Assembly (NCBI GenBank): GCA_947491225.1
Contig: CANLIE010000018.1
Span: forward strand, 1 to 58,604
Direction of reading: 5' to 3'
From: an uncultured Cellulophaga sp.
Lineage (GTDB): Bacteria; Bacteroidota; Bacteroidia; Flavobacteriales; Flavobacteriaceae
Length of the DNA stretch: 58,604 nucleotides
In this document: one piece after another, positions 7,677 to 16,634 of the stretch
Numbering within the stretch: the stretch's first letter is position 1
How the letters are laid out: every line of letters starts with the position of its first letter
Program-made: the position numbers and the translations under genes
Notes under the pieces: generated by a model
What the model was told of the DNA's origin: nothing
What the model saw: the letters and a program-made list of their open reading frames with translations, nothing else
Database searches by the model: none

Positions 7677-7677
7677 T

Positions 7678-7715
7678 AAAATACAAAGTCTTCATTTGTG
7701 AAGACTTTGTATTTT
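7678..7715. terminator. Bidirectional terminator between DUF808 and the XRE-cupin regulator
   Basis: A perfect 17-bp inverted repeat with a TTTG loop and A/T runs on both sides. It lies between two convergent genes and can serve both. Confidence 0.9.
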
Positions 7716-7732
7716 ACACAACTTTTTAAAAT

Positions 7733-8290
7733 TTAATGCAACAAATATATTTTTAGTAAAACTGCCTGCTCTTTAGATTTATTGGAAAGACCGTGTGGAA
7801 TTGTACCATCAAAAAACAATAAATCTCCTTGCTCCAGAAAAACACTTTCTTTCTTTATTAAATACGTAAGTGACCCACTAATTACATAAACAAGTTCATT
7901 TGCATTTGTAGAAATAGGCTTTCTATATGCCCCTTTTACAACAGTAATTATATATGCACGAATACTATCTCCTGATGATGTACTAGAAAGCAAATGTGTA
8001 TATTCTAATTCTTCAGAATCTTCTCTATCTTCTTTGGTTCCTTCTCCTTTTTTTACAAGAATATAGTTACCACTAATGTTAGATGATAACTCCAACTCAG
8101 ACAATTCTATACTTAATGTTTGCATTATTTTAAGTAGAACTGGTAAAGACGGAGTTGTCCTAAGGTTTTCTATTTTAGAAATTAAGCCTGCACTTACCCC
8201 TGCCCTTTTGGCAACTTGCAACAAGGTTAACCCTTTTTTTTGACGGGCTTGTTTTAATTGCCTGCCAATATTAATCAAAATGTCATCCAT
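7733..8290 (-). CDS. XRE-family regulator with C-terminal cupin domain
   Basis: A 185-aa protein. Residues 5-65 form an XRE helix-turn-helix (LLQVAKRAGVSAGLISKIE). Residues ~110-185 form a cupin fold (KGAYRKPISTNANELVYVIS, QGDLLFFDGTIPHG). Such fusions sense a small metabolite through the cupin and often control nearby catabolic genes. The nearest candidate is the divergent formimidoylglutamase gene, 395 bp away. An imperfect palindrome at 8309-8328 (GTAATAGT / ACTATTTAC) about 20 bp before the start could be its own operator. The ligand is unknown. Confidence 0.88.
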   Translation of the reverse strand: MDDILINIGRQLKQARQKKGLTLLQVAKRAGVSAGLISKIENLRTTPSLPVLLKIMQTLSIELSELELSSNISGNYILVKKGEGTKEDREDSEELEYTHLLSSTSSGDSIRAYIITVVKGAYRKPISTNANELVYVISGSLTYLIKKESVFLEQGDLLFFDGTIPHGLSNKSKEQAVLLKIYLLH

Positions 8291-8685
8291 AAAATTTATT
8301 TGGTTAGTGTAATAGTATAACTATTTACAATTTATGAGGCTCAAAAATAAACATTTATTTTATACTAATTTTAATACTATTTATTCAGGGCTTGCCACTC
8401 TTGTCCTTTAAAAATTCGTAATCTTATCAAGAAAGTATTATTTTAATTATAAAGTGGTTTAAATTTATTGTATGCTCGTAAAGGCTCTTAAACTTAAAAT
8501 GTACGTTATTCAGAAACAAGTTCAGAATAACATAATGCTTTAAATCAATACAATAATATGTAATGAAAATAACTTTAAGGTAACGTGTTAATTAATATGA
8601 CTAAATACAGACATTCAATTAAATTTTTAATTAAAATAGTAATTGATTTAGAGTAACCCTTATTTTTGTTAAAAGAAAAAGAGTT
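8291..8685. promoter_or_regulatory. Intergenic region between XRE-cupin regulator and formimidoylglutamase
   Basis: No gene is seen in these 395 bases. TATTTTTG at 8661-8668 is a good -7 element for the plus-strand gene at 8686. The imperfect palindrome 8309-8328 lies near the regulator's start. The rest is AT-rich with no feature I can name. Confidence 0.45.
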
Positions 8686-9636
8686 ATGCTTGGCTTAAAA
8701 AAAACAAATTCCTCTCTTTGGCAAGGAAGGCAATCTAACCAAAAACTATATTTACACGAAAAAATTGTTTATGGTTTGTTAGATAAGACAACCATAACTT
8801 CTAAAACAATTGCTCTTTTAAGTTATGCTTGTGATGAAGGAGTAAAACGCAACCAAGGCAGAGTAGGTGCAGCTATGGGACCTAATGCAATTAAACAGCA
8901 ATTGGCAAAAATGCCAAATCATCTAAAACAAGAAACCCAATTACTAGATATAGGAATTATAGAATGTATAGATGAAGATATGGAAAACGCCCAAGAAACA
9001 TTATCTAGCAGTATAACACAATTGTTACAGGCCAATATATTCCCAATTGTACTAGGAGGTGGTCATGACATTGCCTATGGCCATTACAATGGAATTAAAA
9101 ATTATATTGGCAAAAACAAAACTATAGGAATCATAAATTTTGATGCTCATTTTGATTTAAGGGCAACTACAGGTACAAATAATTCTGGCACTCCTTTTTA
9201 TCAGATATCTGAAGATAGTAAAACTGATAACACTAACTTTAAGTATTTATGCTTAGGTATAAGAAAAGATGCTAATGATAGTGAGCTCTTTAAAACTGCA
9301 CAGGATTTAGATGTTCAATTTATTGAAAATGAAAATTTTAATTTACATCATTCCAAAAATGTACAAGAGCAAATTTCCATTTTTATAAATAGTGTAGATG
9401 TTATTTATACTACCATAGATTTAGACGGGTTCTCATCTGCTTATGCAGCTGGTGTTAGCGCTTCTTCTCCTATGGGTTTTGCGCCAGATATTGCACTACA
9501 ATGTATACAAACTATTATTAATTCTGGCAAGCTAATTAGTATAGATATTGCAGAAATGAATCCTTTATATGATAATGATAACCAAACAGCAAAATTAGCT
9601 GCTTCTTTAGTTCACACCATAGTGCATTCTATATAA
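8686..9636 (+). CDS. hutG: Formimidoylglutamase (arginase/agmatinase superfamily)
   Basis: A 316-aa ureohydrolase-fold enzyme. All manganese-binding motifs are present: GGGHD (about residue 124-128), DAHFD (about 152-156) and DLDGF (about 245). The closest match from memory is the Bacteroidota formimidoylglutamase, which splits N-formimidoyl-glutamate into glutamate and formamide in histidine breakdown. Arginase or agmatinase activity cannot be ruled out from sequence alone. No other hut gene is in the window, so it stands alone here between a divergent regulator and convergent hmgA. Confidence 0.8.
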   Translation: MLGLKKTNSSLWQGRQSNQKLYLHEKIVYGLLDKTTITSKTIALLSYACDEGVKRNQGRVGAAMGPNAIKQQLAKMPNHLKQETQLLDIGIIECIDEDMENAQETLSSSITQLLQANIFPIVLGGGHDIAYGHYNGIKNYIGKNKTIGIINFDAHFDLRATTGTNNSGTPFYQISEDSKTDNTNFKYLCLGIRKDANDSELFKTAQDLDVQFIENENFNLHHSKNVQEQISIFINSVDVIYTTIDLDGFSSAYAAGVSASSPMGFAPDIALQCIQTIINSGKLISIDIAEMNPLYDNDNQTAKLAASLVHTIVHSI

Positions 9637-9665
9637 AAAAGAGGCTTTTTTTAGCACCCTTTTTT
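9635..9665. terminator. Imperfect bidirectional terminator between hutG and hmgA
   Basis: An A6/T6-flanked inverted repeat (left arm GAGGCT, right arm AGCACC with a bulge and one mismatch) sits between the convergent stops of hutG and hmgA. Confidence 0.5.
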
Positions 9666-9674
9666 ATATTTTTA

Positions 9675-10832
9675 CTACGCCATCCATGATTGGTAATATG
9701 TGCCATCATCCAAATCTAAAGCATCTTGTGTTAATTGTAATGGCTTAAACGTATCTATCATTACTGCTAATTCTTCTGTTTTAGATTTCCCTATACTAGC
9801 TTCATACGTTCCTGGGTGCGGTCCATGTGGTATACCAGCAGGGTGAACAGAAATAAAACCTTTATCTATATTGTTCCTACTCATAAAATCACCATCTACA
9901 TAATACAAAACTTCATCTGAATCTATATTGGAATGATTATATGGTGCTGGTATGGCTTCTGGATGATAATCGTACAACCTAGGTACAAAAGAACATACTA
10001 CAAAAGCACCAGTCTCAAATGTTTGGTGTACCGGTGGCGGTTGATGAACACGCCCAGTAATAGGCTCAAAATTATGTATTGAAAATGCATATGGAAAATT
10101 ATAACCATCCCAACCTACAATATCAAAAGGATGCGAAGCGTATGTTAAATGATGTAATTGTCCCTGTTTTTTAACTTTTATTAAAAACTCACCTTTTTCA
10201 TCATATGTGTTAAGGTTTTGTGGCAATTTAAAATCTCGTTCGCAAAAAGGTGAATGTTCTAAATGCTGACCAAACCAATTGCGATATCTTTTAGGTGTGT
10301 ATATTGGGTGGTATGATTCTGTTAGTAACAAACGATTATCCTCAGTATCAAATTCAATTTGATATATCATTCCACGAGGAATAAGGATGTAATCTCCATA
10401 CTCAAAAGTAATTTCCCCCAACATTGTTTTTAAAGTACCTGTACCTTTATGAACAAAAAGCAACTCATCTGCATCTGCATTTTTATAAAAATAATCTGTT
10501 AATGACTTTTTAGGTGCTGCTAAAACAATATGCACATCTCCATTAAATAAAACTGTTTTTCTGCTCTCTAAATAATCGTCCTCTGGTCTAATACAAAAAC
10601 CTTTTAACAATCTAGACTTTATATTATACTTTACTGCTGCTTTTGGAGAAATGTCTATAGATTTACCTACTTCTTTAATCATTGTTGGCCTGTGTAAATG
10701 ATACATTAGAGTAGACATTCCATCAAACCCAACAGTTCCAAACAATTGCTCGTAATGCAATGTGCCATCTTCTTTTTTAAAAACAGTATGTCTCTTAGAT
10801 GGTATTTTTCCTAATCTATGATATAAAGGCAT
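9675..10832 (-). CDS. hmgA: Homogentisate 1,2-dioxygenase
   Basis: A 385-aa iron enzyme of tyrosine/phenylalanine breakdown. It opens the ring of homogentisate to maleylacetoacetate. The family motifs are present: PPPVHQTFE, then YNHSNIDSDEVLYYVDGDF with the His and Glu metal ligands, then HPAGIPHGPHPG with the third ligand region. The length is that of the shorter bacterial/flavobacterial group. The usual partner genes (4-hydroxyphenylpyruvate dioxygenase, fumarylacetoacetase) are not adjacent. The leader upstream holds a hairpin cluster that could be a separate small RNA or an attenuator. Confidence 0.93.
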   Translation of the reverse strand: MPLYHRLGKIPSKRHTVFKKEDGTLHYEQLFGTVGFDGMSTLMYHLHRPTMIKEVGKSIDISPKAAVKYNIKSRLLKGFCIRPEDDYLESRKTVLFNGDVHIVLAAPKKSLTDYFYKNADADELLFVHKGTGTLKTMLGEITFEYGDYILIPRGMIYQIEFDTEDNRLLLTESYHPIYTPKRYRNWFGQHLEHSPFCERDFKLPQNLNTYDEKGEFLIKVKKQGQLHHLTYASHPFDIVGWDGYNFPYAFSIHNFEPITGRVHQPPPVHQTFETGAFVVCSFVPRLYDYHPEAIPAPYNHSNIDSDEVLYYVDGDFMSRNNIDKGFISVHPAGIPHGPHPGTYEASIGKSKTEELAVMIDTFKPLQLTQDALDLDDGTYYQSWMA

Positions 10833-10934
10833 ATATGCTTGCTATTAGTGAATCTCAATAAAAGTACTATAATTTGAACTTTTATTAAAATTTAATTTGT
10901 AAAATATATAACTATTAAAGAAGGATAATGAGAA

Positions 10935-11043
10935 TAAAAAAAGCCTTCCAAATAGGAAAGCCTTTCATTGGTTGAAACCATCTAAATTGGTTTTCAACTT
11001 TGTCTCAAAATTAATTGAGACACAACACAACATTACAAAGATA
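10935..11043 (-). ncRNA. Candidate ~100-nt small RNA (own promoter, three hairpins, terminator)
   Basis: On the minus strand a perfect -7 element TATCTTTG lies at 11036-11043, so transcription would start near 11030. Three hairpins follow. The first is an 8-bp perfect stem at 11001-11022 (TGTCTCAA/TTGAGACA). The second is a ~10-bp stem with one bulge at 10971-10998 (GTTGAAA-CCA/TGGTTTCAAC). The third is a G-U-containing 10-11-bp stem at 10940-10965 followed by a run of Ts, a typical intrinsic terminator. G-U pairs make the last stem stable only on the minus strand, which sets the direction. It could also be an attenuated leader of hmgA, whose start is ~105 bp further. No known RNA family was recognised. 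Confidence 0.5.
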
Positions 11044-11202
11044 ATATAAGGTTTTTAATATTCTATCCCTAAAGACCAAAAACTCTAAAATTCATAATTG
11101 ATTATTCTAATAAATTCATTTATCAAACAACTTTAGCGCAAATCCTATTTTTTTCTGCTATAAATTTTTATATGATAACAAGGGAAATTTTCTTTAATGC
11201 CT

Positions 11203-11210
11203 TACATTTG
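11203..11210 (+). promoter_or_regulatory. -7 element for the nucleotidyltransferase gene
   Basis: TACATTTG matches TAnnTTTG exactly and lies 19 bp before the ATG at 11230. No strict TTTG -33 partner is seen. Confidence 0.55.
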
Positions 11211-11229
11211 CTTCTCAAAAACATAAAAA

Positions 11230-12120
11230 ATGACACTACTTTTAATGGCTGCCGGAAGTGGTAGCAGATACGGAAAATTAAAGCAATTTGATAACTTAGG
11301 ACCAAACCAAGAATTTTTAATGGAATTTGGCATCTACGACGCCCTTAAATATGGTTTTACACACATTGTGGCAATTACAAAAAAAGACTACGTAGATTTT
11401 CTTAAAGAACACCTATCAAAAAGATTACCCCAGAATGTTAAATTAGATGTTTTAGCACAAGAAATAACAGATGTGCCTCCTGGAACTAGCTATAAAAGTG
11501 AACGAAAAAAACCTTGGGGAACTGCTCATGCAGTTTGGACAGCAAGAAACGTTATTAAAGGATCATTTGCAGTAATAAATGCTGATGATTTTTATGGTGA
11601 ATTAGCATATAAAAATGCTGCAAAAATAATGAAAAATGAAGGTGAAAACAATGAGTTTGGTCTTATTTCTTACACATTAAAAGACACACTATCTACATAC
11701 GGATCTGTATCTAGGGGTGTATGTAAAATTAACGATGGAATATTAACAACTGTTAATGAGCGCTTAAAAATTGAAGAAGTAAACAATAAAATAATTGACT
11801 CAGATTCTGGTATTGAATTTACCGGAAATGAAGAAGTAAGTATGAACTTTTGGGTTTGTGGCACTTCAATTTTTGATTATATAGAACGCTCTTTCATTGA
11901 TTTTCTTAAAGATGAAGACAAGATTAGTACTAGTGAAATTTATCTTCCTTTTATAATACAAGAAATGATAACTGAAAAAGGATTAAAAGTTCCTGTCTTA
12001 AATTCTGAAAGCAATTGGTTTGGCATAACTTATGCTGCTGACAGAGCCACTGCTGTTTCTATGTTAGATGAGATGACAAAAAACGGAGATTACCCATTTG
12101 ATTTGTGGAATATTAATTAA
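11230..12120 (+). CDS. Sugar-phosphate nucleotidyltransferase-like protein
   Basis: A 296-aa protein of the nucleotide-diphospho-sugar transferase fold. The N-terminal signature is LLLMAAGSGSRYGKLKQFD, a nucleotide-binding GxGxR-type loop. INADDFYG near residue 118 is the acidic metal/sugar site. It resembles glucose-1-phosphate thymidylyl/uridylyl-transferase relatives, but I cannot name the sugar. It is monocistronic, with its own promoter, and followed by a long gene-poor stretch. Confidence 0.82.
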   Translation: MTLLLMAAGSGSRYGKLKQFDNLGPNQEFLMEFGIYDALKYGFTHIVAITKKDYVDFLKEHLSKRLPQNVKLDVLAQEITDVPPGTSYKSERKKPWGTAHAVWTARNVIKGSFAVINADDFYGELAYKNAAKIMKNEGENNEFGLISYTLKDTLSTYGSVSRGVCKINDGILTTVNERLKIEEVNNKIIDSDSGIEFTGNEEVSMNFWVCGTSIFDYIERSFIDFLKDEDKISTSEIYLPFIIQEMITEKGLKVPVLNSESNWFGITYAADRATAVSMLDEMTKNGDYPFDLWNIN

Positions 12121-12988
12121 TCTAAATGAAAATACGCCTGAAGCAATTTTAAATAATTTTACTGTCGCTGATATATACTTTTTAGTCTCTAAAAGTGGTC
12201 TTATAAATGCCAATTATTTAGTATTAAATAATACGTTGTAATATATATTATAGCGTATTATTTATTACACTTTTAAAAATATTGAAGATATAGTGCTAAA
12301 CATTATAATGCAGTATCTCATTTAGAGTCTCATATTTATAGTTATACCATTTGTAGTTTAAGTTTACTATAAAAGAAAAATGGTTGTAAGATTTGAATTT
12401 CTTTCTAACATTCAACTATAAACGATACAGCTAGTTAAGTAATGGTCTAATGTTAGTTTTATACTAAATAGTATAAGACAATCCAACATAAATCTCCAAA
12501 CCATCTGGATTAGTAACTGAAGCCTATATTGATTGTTAGACAAAAAAAGACGTGAAGCTTAATACAGATTACATTATAAATTATTATAACATTAATCAAA
12601 TTCTTTATGGTAAAGACAACCATTGGCTGCCTACATATGATCAATGGATTGACAAATTGGATTGAGTTCTAAAAAGCTACCGTAAAAATACCTTCAAAAA
12701 ACATACAATAAAAATACTCTTTCGTTTTATAAACCATAAGCACCTTAAAATCCTTATGTATATCCGTTTTTTAAGCATATAATTACTATGCCCCTAAATT
12801 TATTCAGGGGTCACGTTACAGAATGTTGGTTTACAGTAGAAAAGATTCTAAAACAAGTAGAGAATGATGCCCTCCTTAACCTTAAATCACTTAATGTGCA
12901 TACAATGAATCCTTTTTATAATTAAGATTTTTATTTGCTGTTGCTAATATGTTTCTTTGCGGCTACAATTAGGTAAACATATACATAA
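12121..12988. other. 868-bp gene-poor stretch with gene relics
   Basis: No intact gene of normal size is seen. Two short open stretches have protein-like composition. One at about 12540-12665 reads DVKLNTDYIINYYNIN, then WLPTYDQWIDKLD and stop, without a start codon. The other is a 45-codon frame at 12788-12925. The rest is AT-rich with many stops in all frames. It looks like the grave of one or more degraded genes, not a regulatory region. Confidence 0.5.
12788..12925 (+). pseudogene. Short open frame, probable gene remnant (45 codons)
   Basis: ATG at 12788, TAA at 12923. It contains HVTECWFTVEKILKQVEN and ends in HTMNPFYN, with the look of the end of an alpha-helical protein. I do not recognise the family. 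No promoter or partner is visible. It could be a real small protein, but the surrounding decay favours a remnant. Confidence 0.3.
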
Positions 12989-13444
12989 ATGAATTTCAAC
13001 ATTGTTTTATTTGAACCAGAAATACCTAACAATACAGGAAACATAGGCAGATTAAGTTTGGCATCTGGCTCTACCCTCCATTTAGTTAAACCTTTTGGTT
13101 TTGAGTTGGATGACAAAAGAGTTAAAAGGGCTGGCTTAGATTATTGGCAACATTTAGACCTTAAAATTTATGAAAACATTGATGACTTTTTTACCATTCA
13201 CCACGACAAAAAATTTGCTTTTTTATCTTCGCGTGCAAAGAAAAACTATTACGAAATAAATTATACAGACAATATGTTTTTTGTTTTTGGTAAGGAGTCC
13301 GTAGGCTTACCAAAAAACATTCTGGAAAAGCACAAAGACAGTCTCTATAAAATACCCCTGTACAGCCCACACATTAGAAGTTTAAATTTAGCAAATGCGG
13401 TGAGCATTGTTATCTATGATGCCATAAAAAATAGTATTATGTAG
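12989..13444 (+). CDS. trmL: tRNA (cytidine/uridine-34 2'-O)-methyltransferase
   Basis: A 151-aa SPOUT-class methyltransferase, the usual length for TrmL. The family motifs are IVLFEPEIPNNTGNIGRLSL at the start, HLVKPFGFELDDKRVKRAGLD, FGKESVGLP and IPLYSPHIRSLNLANAVSI. The last forms the S-adenosylmethionine-binding knot. It methylates the wobble ribose of the leucine tRNAs. It is a single-gene unit upstream of lpxD, with 109 bp between. Confidence 0.93.
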   Translation: MNFNIVLFEPEIPNNTGNIGRLSLASGSTLHLVKPFGFELDDKRVKRAGLDYWQHLDLKIYENIDDFFTIHHDKKFAFLSSRAKKNYYEINYTDNMFFVFGKESVGLPKNILEKHKDSLYKIPLYSPHIRSLNLANAVSIVIYDAIKNSIM

Positions 13445-13553
13445 CTGTTTAATTACTCAAAACAATATAAGTTTAAGCAATTGTTAAGTTTTTATATCTA
13501 TTTTTAGGCATAAACTAAAAAGACTCAATTAAAATAAAATCCTTCTTATTAAA

Positions 13554-14546
13554 ATGAAATCATTTACTATACAAGAAATATGTGACCTCTTAGGAGGTGA
13601 ATTAGTAGGCAATACAACACATAAAATATACGGAGCCGAACAATTGGAAAAAGCAACTGAAAACCAAATTACATTTATTGGTAGTGTAAAGTATGTAAGA
13701 CTATGGAAAAACTCAAACGCAAGTGCTGCGATTGTAAATGATAATTTAAAAATAGAGCCAAAAGAAAATAAAGCACTCATTAAAGTTAAGAATGCAGATA
13801 TTTCATTGGCAAAACTGCTTGAAGCTTTTGACCCTGGACCACCTTCTTTTAATGTTGACATTCATCCAAGCGCAATAATAGATGAAACTGCTAAACTTGG
13901 CAAAAACTGTAAAATAGGGGCAGGCACTTATGTAGGTAAAAATGTAACTTTAGGAGATAATGTAGTTCTTTATCCAAATGTTACAGTGCTAGACGATACT
14001 ATTATTGGCAAAGGAACTATAATGTGGCCAGGAACAGTAGTTAGAGAACGTAGCGAAATAGGAAATTTCTGCATCTTTCATAATAATGTAAGCATAGGAG
14101 CAGATGGTTTTGGTTATAGACCTAGTGATGATGGGAGAGGCTTGGTCAAAATACCTCAGATTGGGAATGTAATTATAGGAAATGCAGTAGAAATTGGTGC
14201 AAACTCCTGTGTAGACAGAGGAAAATTCAGTTCTACTATTGTTGGCGACGGCTGTAAAATAGATAATCTTGTACAAATTGCACATAATTGCGTTATGGGC
14301 AGGTATTGCATTATGGCTGGCCATAGTGGTTTAGCAGGATCTGTTACTTTAGGTGATGGCGTAATCATAGGTGGTAGTGCCTCTATAAAAGACCATACCA
14401 CTATAGGTGATGGCGCAATTGTAGGAGCAGGTTCTGGAGTAATGGGGAACATAGAGGCAGGAAAAACGGTTTTAGGTTATCCTGCACAAGATTCTAGAGA
14501 TATGCTAAAACAATGGGTTGTAATGAAAAAATTAGCACGTAGCTAA
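13554..14546 (+). CDS. lpxD: UDP-3-O-acylglucosamine N-acyltransferase
   Basis: A 330-aa enzyme of lipid A synthesis. It adds the second 3-hydroxyacyl chain, from acyl carrier protein, to UDP-3-O-acylglucosamine. Residues 1 to ~100 are the LpxD N-terminal domain. From ~105 on come hexapeptide repeats of a left-handed beta-helix (KLGKNCKIGAGTYVGKNVTL). The probable catalytic His lies in LVQIAHNCVMG, and GADGFGYRP is the conserved substrate loop. The length is normal. Flavobacteria often have a second, separate LpxD/LpxA-type fusion, so this may be one of two copies. Confidence 0.92.
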   Translation: MKSFTIQEICDLLGGELVGNTTHKIYGAEQLEKATENQITFIGSVKYVRLWKNSNASAAIVNDNLKIEPKENKALIKVKNADISLAKLLEAFDPGPPSFNVDIHPSAIIDETAKLGKNCKIGAGTYVGKNVTLGDNVVLYPNVTVLDDTIIGKGTIMWPGTVVRERSEIGNFCIFHNNVSIGADGFGYRPSDDGRGLVKIPQIGNVIIGNAVEIGANSCVDRGKFSSTIVGDGCKIDNLVQIAHNCVMGRYCIMAGHSGLAGSVTLGDGVIIGGSASIKDHTTIGDGAIVGAGSGVMGNIEAGKTVLGYPAQDSRDMLKQWVVMKKLARS

Positions 14547-14635
14547 TTTTTTTATTACAAAAATCATTATAATTCAACAAAGAATATTAATAACAAAGTA
14601 TTAGTAAAGACAGTAAAAAATACTTCTTTTTGTTT

Positions 14636-15682
14636 TTAAACTTTCATTACTGTATTTGCTGTTCTCTTTCCACTATATATAGCACCCTCAAGATACCCTC
14701 CATAAACAGGAGAAGTTTCTGTGCCAGAGAACAGCAATCTACCATCCATATAAGACTTTGCATAAGCATCATTCCCATACTGAGGAAACACATACAGAGG
14801 TTCTAAATTAGAGCTAGACGTAAACCTATCTTTAGACCAATCTTTTTCATAATAATTAATATGGTCTTTTATTTCTTCTCCAAGGTGTTTTTCAAGATAG
14901 TTCAAAATATATTCTTTTCTAATATTTGCAGCTACGTGTCGTAATTCTTCATTTACAAACCCCATCAAAACACATTTTTTTTCATCATTTGAACAATGAT
15001 CATAGAGTTCTGTAACTGGGCTTACTTGACTCATTAAAGTTCCTGATAATTTTTTGTCCCTCCAAAATGCAGTCTTAAAAACAAGTCCAACTTTTATGGC
15101 ATTACTCATCCAAGTATGGGTTTGCTTCATTACATCTATTAGATTATTAGGTAATTTAGGTATAAAGTTTAATTCTACAGCTAGTTTTGGCGGAACTGTT
15201 ACAACTACCTTTTCAGCAGAAAACATTTTACCATCTGTTTTTAACAATAAACCTTTTTTATTTTCAATAATATCAGTGACTTTAACATTTAAACAAATTT
15301 TGTTTAAAATAGGCTCAGAAAGTTTATCTATCAAAGCAATGGAGCCACCAACGATTCTATTTGCTGATGGCTCATTACTATTACTTTCAAAATAATGCGC
15401 AGGTAGCATACTATTATGTACTAATATGCTTTTTCCTTTTGCGTATTGGTAAAATTTATTAACCCTTACATCTTCTAATAATTTCTGGATATGTACGTGC
15501 TGTTCCTGAAACCATGTTGCCCCTAAATCTACTCCATTTATGGTTTTTATTCTTCCTCCTACTTTATCTCTTGCCTCTAAAATAACAAAATCATTTACCC
15601 CTTTACTTAGCAGTACATTTGCAGTTACTAAACCAGATAGCCCTGCTCCAATGATAATATATTTTGAATGTTTTACCTGCAC
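14636..15682 (-). CDS. FAD-dependent amine oxidase
   Basis: A 348-aa flavoprotein of the monoamine-oxidase/phytoene-desaturase superfamily. The Rossmann FAD motif is at residues 8-35 (YIIIGAGLSGLVTANVL). VILEARDKVGGRIKT and GATWFQEQH are typical of amine oxidases. The C-terminal FAD block is LLFSGTETSPVYGGYLEGAI. It lacks a signal peptide. It is 8 bp downstream of the SDR gene and probably co-transcribed with it. The substrate is unknown. Confidence 0.88.
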   Translation of the reverse strand: MQVKHSKYIIIGAGLSGLVTANVLLSKGVNDFVILEARDKVGGRIKTINGVDLGATWFQEQHVHIQKLLEDVRVNKFYQYAKGKSILVHNSMLPAHYFESNSNEPSANRIVGGSIALIDKLSEPILNKICLNVKVTDIIENKKGLLLKTDGKMFSAEKVVVTVPPKLAVELNFIPKLPNNLIDVMKQTHTWMSNAIKVGLVFKTAFWRDKKLSGTLMSQVSPVTELYDHCSNDEKKCVLMGFVNEELRHVAANIRKEYILNYLEKHLGEEIKDHINYYEKDWSKDRFTSSSNLEPLYVFPQYGNDAYAKSYMDGRLLFSGTETSPVYGGYLEGAIYSGKRTANTVMKV

Positions 15683-15689
15683 AAATTAC

Positions 15690-16439
15690 TTAATTTCTAC
15701 CAGACATCACGCCTCCATCTGTATCCCAAATAGCACCTGTTACCCAAGATGCTTTCTCTGATAATAAGAAAGAAATAGTATCTGCAACATCTTGTGCCTT
15801 ACCATTCCTACCAATTGGATGAAACCCATGAAAGTCCTGCAAAGCGTTATGAGCTTCTTCTGCACCTCCAAATACACTGTTGTAAACAGGTGTTTCTACT
15901 ACTGCTGGAGATACAGCGTTAACACGAATTTTTTTGTCCGCTAATTCCATTGCTAAATGTTGAGTAAGGCTGTGCAAACCTGCTTTTTGCATAGAATACG
16001 CAGAAGATGGTGTCGCCTTCACAGATTGCTTTGCCCACATTGAGCCTACATTTACAATTGCTCCGCCATTAGTTTCTGCCATTTTTTTGGCTGCAGTTTG
16101 GGTAATAAAGAAAAAACCTCTATTTAAATCTAAATAAGAATCATAATCTTCTTCTGTATGATCTAAAAATGCTTTAGGCCCAAAAATACCAGATGCATTT
16201 ACTAAATAATTTAAATTATCAAAATTAGTAATGGTATTCTTTATCGTTTCTACATCTTCTTTATTTGTAATATCAATCTTATGTACAATTAAATTTTCTT
16301 TTGCTTCATTTTTAAAATTACTTAATTTAGTGTCATTAGTCCCTACAATATGAACTTCTACTCCTTCTTTAAGTAAATTATTAGCTGTTGCTTTTCCTAT
16401 TCCACTACTTCCTCCTATTATTAATGCTCTTTTTTTCAT
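15690..16439 (-). CDS. Short-chain dehydrogenase/reductase (SDR)
   Basis: About 249 residues when started at [18 protein letters not shown]. This puts the NAD(P) motif GGSSGIG where the family has it. A longer frame to 16496 would add 19 non-conserved residues, and I reject it. The catalytic YxxxK is in [14 protein letters not shown], preceded by the conserved Ser of VNVGSMW. The C-terminal [16 protein letters not shown] is typical of classical SDRs. It is first in a two-gene unit with the FAD amine oxidase, so the pair may act on the same compound in sequence. The substrate cannot be read from the sequence. Confidence 0.88.
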   Translation of the reverse strand: MKKRALIIGGSSGIGKATANNLLKEGVEVHIVGTNDTKLSNFKNEAKENLIVHKIDITNKEDVETIKNTITNFDNLNYLVNASGIFGPKAFLDHTEEDYDSYLDLNRGFFFITQTAAKKMAETNGGAIVNVGSMWAKQSVKATPSSAYSMQKAGLHSLTQHLAMELADKKIRVNAVSPAVVETPVYNSVFGGAEEAHNALQDFHGFHPIGRNGKAQDVADTISFLLSEKASWVTGAIWDTDGGVMSGRN

Positions 16440-16634
16440 TTTTATTGTTATTAGTTTAATAAAACAAATATATACTTTTAAAAAATCGTAACACAATACA
16501 AAGGAGAAGAACTATTATAAAATTTCAGTTATAAGATAAATTATCTCAAATATTAAAAACCTTTTGTTAAAGTTTATTGATTTTCCTATCTATACATTCT
16601 TTACAAATTTAGCGCTGTCTATATAATAACTTAT

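Noticed and set aside
16440-16496. Longer N-terminus for the SDR
   Set aside because: The nucleotide-binding motif of SDRs sits within the first ~10 residues, which fits the ATG at 16437-16439.
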